This document shows, piece by piece, positions 12,386-23,819 of a stretch of DNA of 64,000 nucleotides (position 1 is the first letter of the stretch; every line of letters starts with the position of its first letter). Source of the DNA: Saposhnikovia divaricata (Eukaryota > Streptophyta > Magnoliopsida > Apiales > Apiaceae). The notes beneath the pieces are model-generated. The model saw nothing but the letters and a program-made list of their open reading frames with translations. It did no database searches and had not been told where the DNA came from. The position numbers and the translations under genes are program-made. Location: NCBI GenBank assembly GCA_036435485.1, contig CM071596.1, positions 141,249,501 to 141,313,500 on the forward strand, given 5' to 3'.

Positions 12386-12760
12386 TTGACACAGAGAGGT
12401 GAGGTCGAGAGAGAGGCGTGAGAGGATGAGTGTTTTGTGTAATAAAAATTTATTTTGTGAGGAAAAGTGTTTTTTGTGTTCTTCTGGTGCCAATTTTATC
12501 ATATATATACATGTATAATCCAGTATAATCGGAAAAAGATGGGTAATTTACCTCTAATTGAAGCTTTGCTCAAATCTTTGCTCAATTAGGTTTGGGATTT
12601 TGGGCTTTTGGTCAATCGATTATATTTGAGACGAGAGATGTGTATTTGTGAGAGAAAGAGAGGAGAGAGGTAGAGAGTGGCGAGGTCGGTAGAGTGGTGA
12701 GGTCGAAAGAGAGAGAGTGGTGTCCAGAGAGAGAGTGGTGGGTTTGTTTTTTGTTTTAAT
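12130..12760. repeat. Imperfect tandem duplication with a (GA)n run in the right part of CACTA
   Basis: The segment around 12150-12260 (tatacatgtataat, then a gatggatactttacctc stretch) recurs in diverged form around 12505-12600. Each copy is followed by GA-rich sequence. A pure GA run lies at about 12351-12380. The open frame at 12215-12502 is a by-product of this simple sequence. Confidence 0.7.
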
Positions 12761-12849
12761 GTTGTGTAATAAATATTTTGGTACTAACATTTGAGCACCT
12801 TTTTTATCCCGCCCAATGAAAAAACCAAATTCCCGCCTACAATTTCGGC

Positions 12850-13016
12850 AAGCTATTGTAACGTTTTTCCTAAACTATTGCAATTGTTCTAAAATTTCAA
12901 AATGATCCTTTTGCTTGCAACACTTTTCGTATTTCTTGCAACATTTTTAAAAATATTGCAATAGATTACCAAGTTTTGTGTCTATTGTAACACTTTTTGT
13001 AACACAAATATATATT
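12850..13016. repeat. Right subterminal repeats of the CACTA element
   Basis: GCAACACTTTT-type repeats near 12918, 12940 and 12985 mirror those at the left end. Confidence 0.75.
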
Positions 13017-13047
13017 GGTGTTGCAATAGGCCATATTTGGTGTAGTG
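13017..13047. repeat. Right terminal inverted repeat of the CACTA element
   Basis: Ends ATATTTGGTGTAGTG, the reverse complement of the left end with two differences. Confidence 0.93.
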
Positions 13048-13072
13048 ATATATATAAATATACACTCTATCA

Positions 13073-13087
13073 AACATCCCCACACTT
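13073..13087 (-). other. Polypurine tract of element B
   Basis: The minus strand reads AAGTGTGGGGATGTT directly before the LTR start TGATAGAG. This is the plus-strand DNA primer site used in reverse transcription. Confidence 0.8.
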
Positions 13088-13164
13088 AGCATTTGCACGT
13101 CCTCGGGCAAATAAAGAAATAAAAATTATTCTAACTAACATCACTTTCGTAGATGACACGATTG

Positions 13165-13218
13165 CATTGAGCATATGCAACAAGCCGTTAAATCCCTAGG
13201 CAGCCCTAGTAGGACGAG
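13165..13218 (-). other. Conserved 3' block with a small hairpin, element B
   Basis: GCATATGCAACAAGCC, GTTAAA and CCCTAGGCAGCCCTAG occur in this order here and in element F (59366-59415), each about 100 bp inside the 3' LTR. CTAGG (13196-13200) pairs with CCTAG (13205-13209) around a 4-nt loop; flanking CC and GG can extend the stem across a bulge. Confidence 0.65.
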
Positions 13219-13701
13219 TTTTGTCTCATTAGGGTTTATAGAAGATATACCCACAAAATCAAATATTTTCAATCACCAATTCTCTTTAGCATACAACATA
13301 TCATAGTACTCCACACATTGTAAATCTCAGTCACATAACAACCTGAAAATGTCTGAAAGTACAAGTACTCTCACTTTAAGCATCATTAACACAAAATAAT
13401 CCAAGTGTGCACACAATGTCTAGTTAGACAAAAATATCATGAAATAAACCTCAAAGTCGCTTTCAATAAGTAAGCATGCTATGGATAAATATCTCACTTT
13501 ACTCTCAAGTCACACAAGTGTATAGATGTAAGTGTTTCACTCAAGTTCTATCAATGTACATGCGCTTACCATATGCTTGGTTGTCCACCAAATCTCCACT
13601 ACTTTATATACATGCATTACATGAATCAAAAGTCTTTGTTAAACGTTGTAACGGGGCTTAGGTAAAGAGTAGGATATCAAAGAAATAGGCTAACAAGTGG
13701 C
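13219..13701 (-). other. 3' noncoding region of element B, outer part
   Basis: AT-rich with no coding signal. It is interrupted at the TAAAC site (13702-13706) by copia element C and resumes at 45935. Confidence 0.7.
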
Positions 13702-15022
13702 TAAACTGTTGGACTATTTTGAATAATAATTAAGTTCATATTATTTTCTTTGATTTGTAACTCATATGTTTAATTTTGTAACTCCTATAATAATGTGAAT
13801 TTATTTTATTTGATTTTTATAAGGGAGGTTACAAAGTTATTACACTTGTATGCTACACATTTTTCACTCCTATATAAGGAGTACTTGGGTATTAATTTTT
13901 GTAGACACAAAAAACTATACAAGTTTTCTTTGCATTATTCTTAGAAACTCTAGGGTCAGTTCTATGAGATAGAGGCATATTTGTTTGGTTCGTAGGAGGC
14001 GGGTCTCAAGTGCTTAAAAATCACCTCAGTTCGTTGTATCATGGGAGACGGAAGCCAACACACCTTCAAGCACCACACGGAAGGGGCTTATCTATTTTAA
14101 GGATAGCGTGGTTTTCACATGCCTCGAACTAATTTTCGGTACCTTTTATCTTTTTAATCTTTATAACGACCTAGAATTTTTCACGATTTATAAATGCTTA
14201 TTTAATTGTTAAATGTGGAAATTATGTGACTTATGTGATAGGTAAATTTTATGAAATCAAGATATGTGTGAAATCATGTTTATGTGATCATATGATGATT
14301 GGAATGTGTCGAATATGTCCGTGGAATTTTATTTATATTTTTAGAGCATTAAAAGTATTTTTAAAGTGCATTTTTAATCTTTCAAAAATCATATAAAATC
14401 ATTGGAGTTGTTTTAAATCATGAAATCTTTTGCATTATCATCTTTATGATATTATGGAGTTATGAAAATTAGTGTGGATATTTAATTATCTGATTTGGTA
14501 TTTTAAAGTGATTTTAAAAGCATTATTTCTTTTAAAGAGCCTTTATTTCGAAAATTCGTATAAAATTCATTTTTGAGCCAAATATTATTTTAAAAATATG
14601 GGGAGCCTTGTAATTTCATAAAATTTATTTTAAAATTTTAAAATTTATATGTTTCTTAATTTCCTGTTTTATTTAGATTTTTAATCATTAAAATCAGTTT
14701 TGTATATAATAAGTAGATAATTCAGTTTTGGCAATTTACGATTTTACCCCTGTGGCTATATACACTCCACCGCCCACTTCCTTCTCTCATTTCTGCTGCT
14801 TCTCACGATTGTACTCTCTCTCTCTCTCCCCTTAGTTCTTCATTTTCTTTCGGTTTTAGCATTAAAACCATGTTTAAATTTCTGTTTTAGTCCCTCAAAT
14901 CTTGCTTATAAGTTTACTTGGTGATTGGGTGGAGTTTGTGTGAGTTATATGTATGTATATATTCGTATGTATGTATGTATGTATGTATGTATGTATGTAT
15001 ATGCTTTAAGATTCACATGCAA

Positions 15023-18000
15023 TGTAAGAACCCTAATTTTTGGTAATATTTCCTTTTATTTAATATCTTGTGACATTGTCATTATGGAACCTTTCTAGTC
15101 ATCCCCGTTGATTTATCGAATTGATTTTCTGAGAAACTGCGTTGTTGCATTATGATGTAAGATATACAAGGAGATTGCGAAGGCAAGAGTCTTACTGTTA
15201 GTAATATTTATGAAAATTGGAATTTGAGAATGGTTAGCGTATTAAAGGATTTATTAAGAATTATGACGAGGAATTATGGACATTCGAGGAATTTACGCAA
15301 TAAGTACTTAAGGAATTATAGGGGGAAATCTCTACGTGACGAAATATTATTACGAGAGAATAATTAAATTACGATACGAAATAAGGATTAAATAACAAGT
15401 ATTAGTGGTAGGATAATATTACAAGGAAAGAAAATATATGTAAATGCCATGTAATTAGCTAGTTAGAAAAGACAAAGAACTAGCATGTTGGATGATGCAC
15501 CTAGGGGGACACTAGGGCATGGATGCAACCTAGGCTATAGGCTTGGCATGTGACTACTCCTTGTTAACAACAATTATACCTAGCATGCTTGCATTTCTTT
15601 TTATCATTTCAAACAAACAAAACAAGAAAAACACTCCCCCCCCCCACCTTGAATACCATTCAGCCGAACTGCATAGGGAGAGAGGGAGAGATTTTTCTCT
15701 CCAAGTTTTCTTCATTTACATCCTTCCTAAGGCTTCCTTGGATAATATTAGAGGTATGGTAAAAATTTCAAAGCCTTCCATCCATTAGTTTTTGAGTTAT
15801 GAATTGTTGAAAGTGAGAAAAGTGTTAACATAAGTTTGTTTTCTTTTAGATCTTGCATTGTGAGTGTTGTAGGAGGCCATCTAAGGTGTTTTTAAGTTGT
15901 GTAAAGTTTGTACCAGGTCTCTAGGAGCTCAAGAAGGTATGAAATCTCAAACCACCCTTGGATAAGTGTTGTTCATATAATATGGTAGTAGATCCATGTA
16001 TTTTAGGGCTTATCTTGAATGTATATGTGATGGATAATATGGATCTTGAGTTTGATGTTGAGATTGTGATTTTTATGATTATGGTTAAGATATATATCTC
16101 CATGAGTGTTATGAGTCATGACCTAAGTGTTTTAAGTGGTGTTTATGTTATGGAAGTATGAAAAATGGTTGATGTAAGTGATTTGAGCTTGCTGAATCTG
16201 TCCAGGAACTTTGACCTGTGTTGTAGCACGATTTTGAATACCCAAATGATGTCCCCTGATGTCCTACCTTATATTGTTGGAAATATAATTGAATGTAGTT
16301 TCTGGAAATGTAAGGTTCATAGCTAGGTGATGTGTAGATTTTTAGTTATGGCCAGAGGAGTGAATTTTGTTTCTGGACTATGGACTGCATTAAGTGACCC
16401 CCTTGTGAACCTTGTTTAAACCCCTTAAAATATATTTGGGGTCGTGGAAAAATTTGAGAATGTAAGTAATGCAGTGGTTAAGACCACCCAAAAGGAATTG
16501 GATTAAAATATGAATTTTTGGATTTTATAAAAATGCTAGAGTAAAATTCGCGCAATGGAAAAAGGTCGATTAGTGGAACATTATTCTAGGGTTAGTGGTT
16601 ATGGTTCGAACGTGGTAACTAAATTAAGTCGAGTAAGTGACGAGCGTAAATGAGTGATGTCAGGGACCTGTAGTGGGGCTAGGGAGTCATAAGACGAAGT
16701 CGTTAAGTTAATTTCGTACCCCCTTAAAACCCCGTAATTAGAGAGAAATTGTTAAGGTACTAACGAACGATTATTGTTTATGTATAGATCGTTCGAATTC
16801 GCACGCACGACCACCCCAACCAAACCAAGGCAAGTTTACTTTTCAAAACTTATCTATATACAAGGACTTTTACTGTTGTGTTTGTAGTTTTCAAATGATA
16901 TCAAATGCCATGTTTATCGAAGTATCGATGCAATTGAGATTGAACAAGTATATGTATGCTTTTACCCCTTGAACTTAGATTGAAATGTTTTCTTCGGACA
17001 ACGACTCTAGCAATAGAGGTCGTAGCGGTCCGTATATACTATTGACCGGGGAGCGGTATATTATTATATCGTATCTATAGGGCGAAAACCCGAAGGGTCA
17101 TTCGGGTGGTATCGTATATTCAAATAACTATCGTTATATCTTCGTAAATACTCGAAACCCTATCTTGGATTAAGAGTTTATTTTACCGAATAATTATTTT
17201 ATTAATTATTAATATTAAATCTTAAAATATTATTTATTAATTACTGTTCATTATTTAAAGACAAAGTTAATCCAAGATACTTTTTAAATAATTCAAACTC
17301 GAACTCTTTCGAACTCAAAACATTTTCGAAAACCCTTGGTCAGATTCTGTTTCTTGTATGATTTCAAGAATCATCGGTCGACTGATGTCGGACCTCAATT
17401 ACTCTGTTTTCAATCAAAATCAAGTTTTAAAAGAAAAGAAAAAGGGACTCTGGCAGGTGTGGGAACCGTTGACGAGCGATTCCCGGGATGTGTAAGCGGC
17501 CGTGAGCCAGGCGGTCCATCACTTATTATTCCGGCCCAGGTGTTGCCGAAGGATGATTACGGATGTAGTTTTCATCGAGGGTGATTACGGATGTAGTTTT
17601 CACCTGAGGGATAGTTACGGATGTAGTTTCTATCCTTCTACCGGTAGAGAAGACCCGCGGATTATTGGACTTGGATGTGGCGACTGATCATCGTCAATCC
17701 TTGTCAGGTTTTTATGTTTTCTTTAAGTCCCATCCTCCACTTTGGAAAAATACTCAAACACTGCTTCTTGGGCCTAAGTGCCAAGTGGCTGATAGTGTTG
17801 TTTTGATGAGAAAATATTGACATCGTGCAGTATCTAGAACTGCAAGATTTTCTATAAAGATTGGCACGTGATAGTGCACTCTTGCAATTGTTTCAACGAA
17901 TGAAATGTTTTTGTATGAGAAGCCTTCTAAGCTAAAGGAAGGAAAGAGGTTTGAAATGATATATTCCCTGTACAGTATGATGATTGTAGAGTGTTTTGCC

Positions 18001-18640
18001 GAAAATGATATACTCATATGTATATATATTTTCAAACTTGAGATATATTGAAATGGGAACCTTATAAAGGGTTCATATGTTATTCTTAAAGCTCCCTAGT
18101 GAGTATAGATGTTTCATTCAAACTCGGGCATATATATTGTCCAATTATGTTTTGAAATCTGAGATATATGCCCATATAGTTGGGAACGTTTTCGAAATGA
18201 ACCACATTATTATTTTACAAAATGGTGAACTTGCTGAGCATTATGTAGCTCATTCTTGCTTTATAAAAACTTTTTAGAAAGAGAAGAATTTGGTCGGTTA
18301 ACTCCGCGACAGCAGAAGAGGAGTAGAAGATTTACCCCAGAGATGATTTAGTTCCTGATAAATACTGCAGAGTGAGTCTGATAGGTTTTCAACTGTAATA
18401 GTAAGACTTGTCTTCAAGTGTAGTTGTATAAGTGGAATTGCGTAAGACCCTGATTTGTACAAATGAATTGTAATATTTAGTGGCACCTTTGATTATCGTT
18501 TCTGAGACTCTAACTTGATGGTGTGTAAGATTGAGGTATGAATGGATGTATTGTTGAGTTGTAAAGTTAATACAGGTATGATATGGTTGAATGGTGGCGT
18601 GACGACCTGAATCTCTGACCTCAGATTTGGGGGCGTCACA
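15023..18640 (+). mobile_element. 5' LTR of element E
   Basis: 3618 bp, TGTAAGAACC to GGCGTCACA. It holds no gene; frames such as 17336-17584 recur in the other LTR only because the LTRs are identical. A three-fold direct repeat of TTACGGATGTAGTTT with periods of about 29 and 31 bp lies at 17554-17632. Confidence 0.94.
17554..17632 (+). repeat. Triplicate short direct repeat in the LTR of E
   Basis: The unit containing TTACGGATGTAGTTT starts at 17554, 17583 and 17614, separated by short GAGGG-containing spacers. The same array is present in the 3' LTR at about 27302-27380. Confidence 0.9.
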
Positions 18641-18644
18641 GAAA

Positions 18645-18656
18645 TGGTATCAGAGC
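18645..18656 (+). other. Primer-binding site of element E (tRNA-iMet)
   Basis: TGGTATCAGAGC, complementary to the 3' end of initiator Met tRNA, 4 bp after the LTR end. Confidence 0.95.
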
Positions 18657-19580
18657 AATAAGTTACAGTACTCAGAAACGAGAGTGATGAGAGTTAAGTC
18701 TAAGTAGGAGAATGACATAAGAGATCGTAGTAAACTTATGATTGGACTACCGGAAGAGGTACCGATGAGTAGAATGGACTGGAGTGTTACTGGAGGTATT
18801 ATACTAGGGTCGATAGAATCCTTAGAGACCTTCAGAATGATGAATAGAGGTTTGAGAGTCGTACATGACCTATCATTGGTAATGATATAGGAAGCAGAGC
18901 GAAATCTCAAGAGCAGCTGAAGTAGAGGCGATATCGCCAATATGATCGGATGGCTAGACTGGCATAAATTCTATGGCCCATAGTCCTCCAGAGTTTAGGA
19001 GGCGGCATTTTAAGAATCAAGAAGTTTGGACTTCCCTACATAATTAAGGGTACTTAGTACTTGGAGTAATGAAAGTCTTTTACTTTGGTTATAAGACCGA
19101 TTTTCGATAAGTAACGGGTTTACCTGGAGGTTGGTCACTATGTCGTTGTGGATTCCATTACCCTTGATGGCGAATTTTACATGTGTTATAGGAGGATGTT
19201 ATCATAAGTGAGCGTGCTAGATAATGCCACGCATGATTCAGACGCTAGAACATGGTAGTTCAACCTAGAGAACAAACAAGTAGAATTAACAAAGGGACTC
19301 GAGAGAAGTTGAGCATGGTCGCAACGAGCGATACAGTGATCTCAGAGCCTACCAAAAGAAAAGACCAGCGGGTCTAGAGTGGGATCCTTTGATAGAGATG
19401 TTAGCATGGACTACGTATATACGTATTGTAGACCTCAATATTTTTGGTATATGTTCACATACACACACCCGCCACTGAACCTATGGACTGCACTGAGATC
19501 CCTGAGAGATCTCTTTGATCTGTTTCCAGGGGGAACTGGCCACTTGTGCTTCATGTCGGAAGGCATGAAGTAGGACCCCA
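18657..19580 (+). pseudogene. Decayed gag region of element E
   Basis: This interval corresponds in position to gag of element D but has no long frame. Near 19520-19560 the reading GGTGHLC followed by further residues resembles the second half of a CCHC zinc knuckle. The plus strand is purine-rich, as expected of the coding strand. The assignment rests on position and weak motif similarity. Confidence 0.45.
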
Positions 19581-21340
19581 TAAACTTAGCAGGTGTCCCC
19601 GGAATGATGTGAAGCTTGGTCTTTAAGATAAAGCACGGAAATGACAGATATATTGGTGAAACCCTAACTCGATAAATGACTTTAAGATGGTGATTGAGAG
19701 ACGCATTGGTTGGTGTCTTGTAGTACGAAGACGAAGAGAGGGAGTTACCCTCATAGTGGTGATAATGAGATGCACAAATAATTATTAACTTATTTTGATA
19801 ACTACCGGCTGGTGCACTACTTCATTTTAAAACCGTTCACTAACCATGTTACCTCGATTAGCTTATATCAGGTAACCCTCCTAGCTTTCTACTTCAAACT
19901 TGTGGAATAACAACCAGTGACATACTTTCTCTAAACCGGGACTCATCCAAGGTATCTTAATTGCGCCCGAGCATTCTATTTGAAGTTTATAATTATTTCT
20001 GCTCAGGACTATTTACACTCTCTTTCAATTATCCAAGGAATGTTCCACAAATATTTCCTTAATTAATCGACGAATACTACTTAACGAATATCGATATTTG
20101 ATTGCTTCTTTCATACTTGCATTCTTCAGTTGAGCTCATAAATATTCAACAAATTACTGAGGACAGGGATGATCTAATGTCCAGACATCCCTCATGAATT
20201 CTTTTCTTCTATTCAAGATGAGATTGTACATCTTACATTGAAATCATAGTAAGGATATCATTTTGATATTGGTATTCCGAATTTAATTCTATTGTCGGAT
20301 CTGATAAAGCATGTGTACGGAGGCACCCTTGGGTGGACCGTTTCACTGATAAGTAATATTTGATGAGAGGTTATCGATTGTTCCGATACCTAGAACATTC
20401 TCTTCAGATTTTATAGTTTTCTTTTTTTTTCAAACTTAATAACTTCTTATTTTCATTCGTTGTCCGAGAAGCCTAAAGTTTCTTCAATGGCTACGATGTT
20501 GAAATTCCGTTCTAGCCAATTGAAACTAGCTAGTTGATATGTCAATATGAAGGACTAGTTGATTGTTCTAACTAGTCAAAATTGTAATGCTGTGAAGAAC
20601 ACCTAGCTAATTGTCCTAGCTAGTGGTGATGTCTCAAACAGGTGAACTAGCAAATTTTGTCTAGCTAGTTGCTAGTGTTTCTTGAAAAGGACTAGTTATT
20701 GTTCCACTGGTCCAACTCCCAATTTAATTCATTCCGCAATGCATTTTTGCATGTGGTAAAGTATGATGATGAAGGTTTTGACGAATAACTTGATTGAGAC
20801 CTAGTGAGGTCGCCCACTCGACTCGAACTCTTACTCATCTTCGTATCAGACTTTATATCACTTTAATATTTTATTCTTTCATTCATACAATGAGAATTCA
20901 TTTAAAACCATTGATTACTTGAATGACAAACTACTTCATTCTTTAATTGTCATGGAGTAGAATTGCTTTCTATTGGCTGACCTTCATCAATGCGACTTTA
21001 GATTTCCTCTTATTATTCAGGAGGAAAAGTATCCACCCGATGTAAGAATTGTATAAAGATCGTCTTTATGACTTTTGTATCCAACAATCATTGCCCTCGT
21101 GCAACATTCTCTATGATACCATATTACAAAATTATCAGGACCTGAAGGAATAAACCTGGTTGTACTCTTTCTGTCCATCCTTACATCTCCGAAAGTCGAG
21201 ACTCCTAGTATTTGGAACCATCAACATTCTTGGAACGTCCAATTTGGAATTCTTATTGAGATTATCTATTGGACCTTGTTATTTTGAAACCATTCCTTTC
21301 GAAGTGATTACTCTAAGGTGAACGGGAGGTACAATTGTGA
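19581..21340. other. Segment with reversed strand bias inside element E
   Basis: From about 19800 to 21340 the plus strand is pyrimidine-rich, while sequence on both sides is purine-rich. It has no coding signal. A cluster of CTAGCTAGT and ACTAGTT variants lies at about 20512-20705. It may be an inverted or foreign segment, because D has only about 300 bp between zinc knuckles and protease. Confidence 0.5.
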
Positions 21341-22515
21341 ACCGTTACACCAATATGAGATCAAAAACCAAATGTTGTAATTGTGCAGCCAGAGCGTTGT
21401 GCCGAGTAATTATTGAAGTAGAGATAACATGTCAGGGCATACCACAAGACCTTTAATATTGGTGTGGGGAAAGTTATAAGAAATGATGAGGTGGTTGGGA
21501 GCACGCTCCTACCAATCGTTATCAGGATGTTATATTAATGAATTCTGGAGTTACCAAGCCTTTCCTGATCCAAGAAATGCAAATCGATTGCGATGTAAAA
21601 CATATCCTTGGAGGAAACTAACATGGAAGTGAGATGGACGAGAAAGGAAGAAATATCGTGGCAAGAATGTGAAGCTTTACTTAGCTAAAAAGGGATTGAT
21701 GCACATAGAGAGACATATAGTTTAACAGGCCCCTAATAGCAAATGGATGCATGGAGATATGCCACTGATCCTTCGAGATTACCACCTAATCAAGCTTATT
21801 GAGAATCGCAGCCGCATGCAGGCCTCAGGCTGATTGGCGCCAGTTGTGAAGGAGGACGAGCGTAGGACATCTTACATATACCATCGAGAACTGATACCCT
21901 TATCGAAAATGGAGGAATTGTTGACTAGTTGAAATGAGTAGTTGTTTTTCAAAGATAAGGTTGAAGGGAAGGTTTTACCAACTCAAGATCGACCCTTGTA
22001 CTGTGCCAAAGTTGGCAGTTCACACTAATATAAACGTTATAAAATTGTGGTAGTATCGTCTGAATGGACTAATGAGTCAGAAGCCTTTATGGATTAATGA
22101 ACAAAGTTTTGGGATGAAATGAGATATTAGCAACAACCTCGTTGTTAGCTATACTTGATGATAAAAAGAGGACTTTGAGAGTCGCGATGATGCGTCTTTC
22201 GAGAGTTTAAGAGGTGTGCTGATGCAGTAGAAAAAGGATGATAGCCTATACTTCTAAACAACATAAAGGTTATGAGATAGCACTAACCGTGAGCCTGGGA
22301 TTAGTCATGATGGCGTCCACGCATAAAAACAGAGACGTTAACCTTATGAGAAAAGTGTGAAAGTTTTCCACAAGTGCCATAAGTATATCTTCATATTAGG
22401 ACTGAACATAAGAAAGAGAAGGTGACAAAAAAGAGCAGGGAGTACAATATAGAAATTTGTTATTTCCCAGGAAAGGCCAGTGTGGTTGCCGATACCTATA
22501 GAAGGGATTATTCGA
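21341..22515 (+). pseudogene. Decayed protease-RT-RNase H of element E
   Basis: Weak but ordered similarity to element D is visible. A Cys-rich zinc-knuckle relic lies near 21375. A protease relic at 21489-21600 reads MNSGVTKPFLIQ where D has IDSGATRSFIFE, so the catalytic Asp is Asn. An RT relic lies at about 21960-22180 (FYQLKIDPCTVPKLA, then PLWINEQSFG). An RNase H relic lies at 22214-22510 (CVLMQ, then IAYTSKQHKGYE). Many stops and frameshifts interrupt it. The protease-RT distance is shorter than in D, so deletions occurred too. No function can remain. Confidence 0.7.
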
Positions 22516-23819
22516 AATTGGAATTTAGTTAGTATTGACCAAGAAAATAGAGTATATACAATAAAGAATAATGTTAGAGGAAAATGACTCAATTAAGGGA
22601 ATGTTTGGTAAACTGAAATGAAGAATGGTATTGGCAAACTATTAAGTACAAACGCAACATGTGGATCGATTCCGCCCGTAGGAAATCTTGAACGTGGACA
22701 GAATTATAATGAATTTCATTAGTAAGTCGCCGAAGACCGAGCCAAGAGATGGCCCTAGTTGATTTATAAATGCTGGACCAAGTGATTTACCTACGAGATA
22801 CTTTCCATTTAGAAGATTATCGATTTATATACGGAAGAGATGGTGGTGCAATATAAAACTTCTGCAGCGATTACGTCAGATAAAGACTTAAGGTTAAACT
22901 TCGAATATTGAAGGTGCTTCCAAGTATTTTAACGAAGAGATTGAGCGTATGTACTAATTTAATCTGTGACTGATGGACATGGAAGAAGAATTATCTAGAC
23001 GATCGAATTTATATTTAGTGTCGTGCCTTAGACTTCACGGGGAAATCGAGAATAAAAACTTATCTATGAAATGAATGTTGTTATCACGATCGTCACCATG
23101 CGAACGTAAGGACGTCTCTTGTAAAGCGTACTGCGAAAGAAGAAGTTTCGCTTTTCTTGCGTTACGAAGAAGTCAATGAACGAGGGATATAGTAGCTGAA
23201 CTGGTTCGACGTATACCGAAGACTATACAGTATCCATAGCAAGTGGTAACGGCTGGCGGGAGGCAACACATGCTTGCTAATCAAGCGAAGGAATATGAGG
23301 AATACCGTGCGTATTGACGTTTCTAAAACACGACCACAAAGTATTCACGGGCCAACGATACACGGACTCAACACGGATACTATGAACAAGGTTGAAGAGA
23401 AACGTATAAGTAGTGGGGTAGAAATTTTCATTCATAGAACAACCGATAAGGAATACAGGTCGAGGAGAGCATGCGTTGAGAAATAACATTAAAGCGATGG
23501 TGAGACCAAGGTGAGAGAACAAAAGGGTCGAAGTGTCAACCTGAGAGTTGGAAGGGGTAAAGTTGGGATTGTATCCACAACTATTTTCCCTAGGTTCTTA
23601 ACATAGAATCCTTTTAAGGAGAGGAGACTGCATTAACCCTAACTTTCGGGAATATTCGAAACCTGGACGAATAGTAATTTTATAGGTGGATGAGAGATTT
23701 TTGCAATCACGATATGTACGAATTATTAAATGAAGATTTCGAATTTATATTACGTCTTTACGGTACAGACGAGTGTATGTAAAAGTCATTAGTTTTTTTT
23801 ATGAGACCCATTATTTCGA
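22516..23819 (+). other. Degraded integrase N-terminal region of element E
   Basis: No long frame and no clear zinc-binding motif is seen. By comparison with D this interval should encode the integrase HHCC domain and the first half of the catalytic core. It is longer than the equivalent in D, so insertions or unrelated sequence are likely. Confidence 0.45.

Larger units (their letters stand above)
8904..13047. mobile_element. Non-autonomous CACTA (En/Spm-type) DNA transposon, 4144 bp
   Basis: Both ends begin CACTA and carry inverted repeats of about 31 bp (8904-8934 and 13017-13047) differing at two positions. The flanking trinucleotide ATA is duplicated, and the uninterrupted LTR copy at 54360-54390 shows the empty site. 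Subterminal regions are dense in TTGCAACA-type repeats, the expected transposase-binding architecture. No TNP2-type transposase frame is present, so a related element must have supplied the enzyme. Orientation cannot be assigned. Confidence 0.93.
7610..13072 (-). mobile_element. 3' LTR of element B, split by a CACTA insertion
   Basis: Parts 7610-8903 and 13051-13072 together match the 5' LTR (53075-54390) from TGACAAGGCTG to CACTCTATCA. The break is the CACTA element with its ATA duplication (8901-8903 and 13048-13050). Near 7685 it carries cgatcccatagagac, the LTR-end feature seen in A and F. Confidence 0.93.

Noticed and set aside
12215..12502. 95-codon minus-strand frame in CACTA
   Set aside because: Mostly translation of GA/CT simple repeat; no conserved content.
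17554..17632. Regularly spaced repeat that could suggest a CRISPR-like array
   Set aside because: Only three units, with spacers of similar sequence, inside a plant LTR. It is ordinary tandem duplication.
17336..17687. Open frames in the LTRs of E that occur twice (also at 27101-27434)
   Set aside because: Their repetition reflects LTR identity. They have no domain, overlap each other in different frames and include a short direct repeat.
21070..21130. A second PBS-like string on the minus strand (atggtatcatagagaa)
   Set aside because: Two mismatches to the tRNA-iMet PBS and no adjacent LTR end; probably chance.
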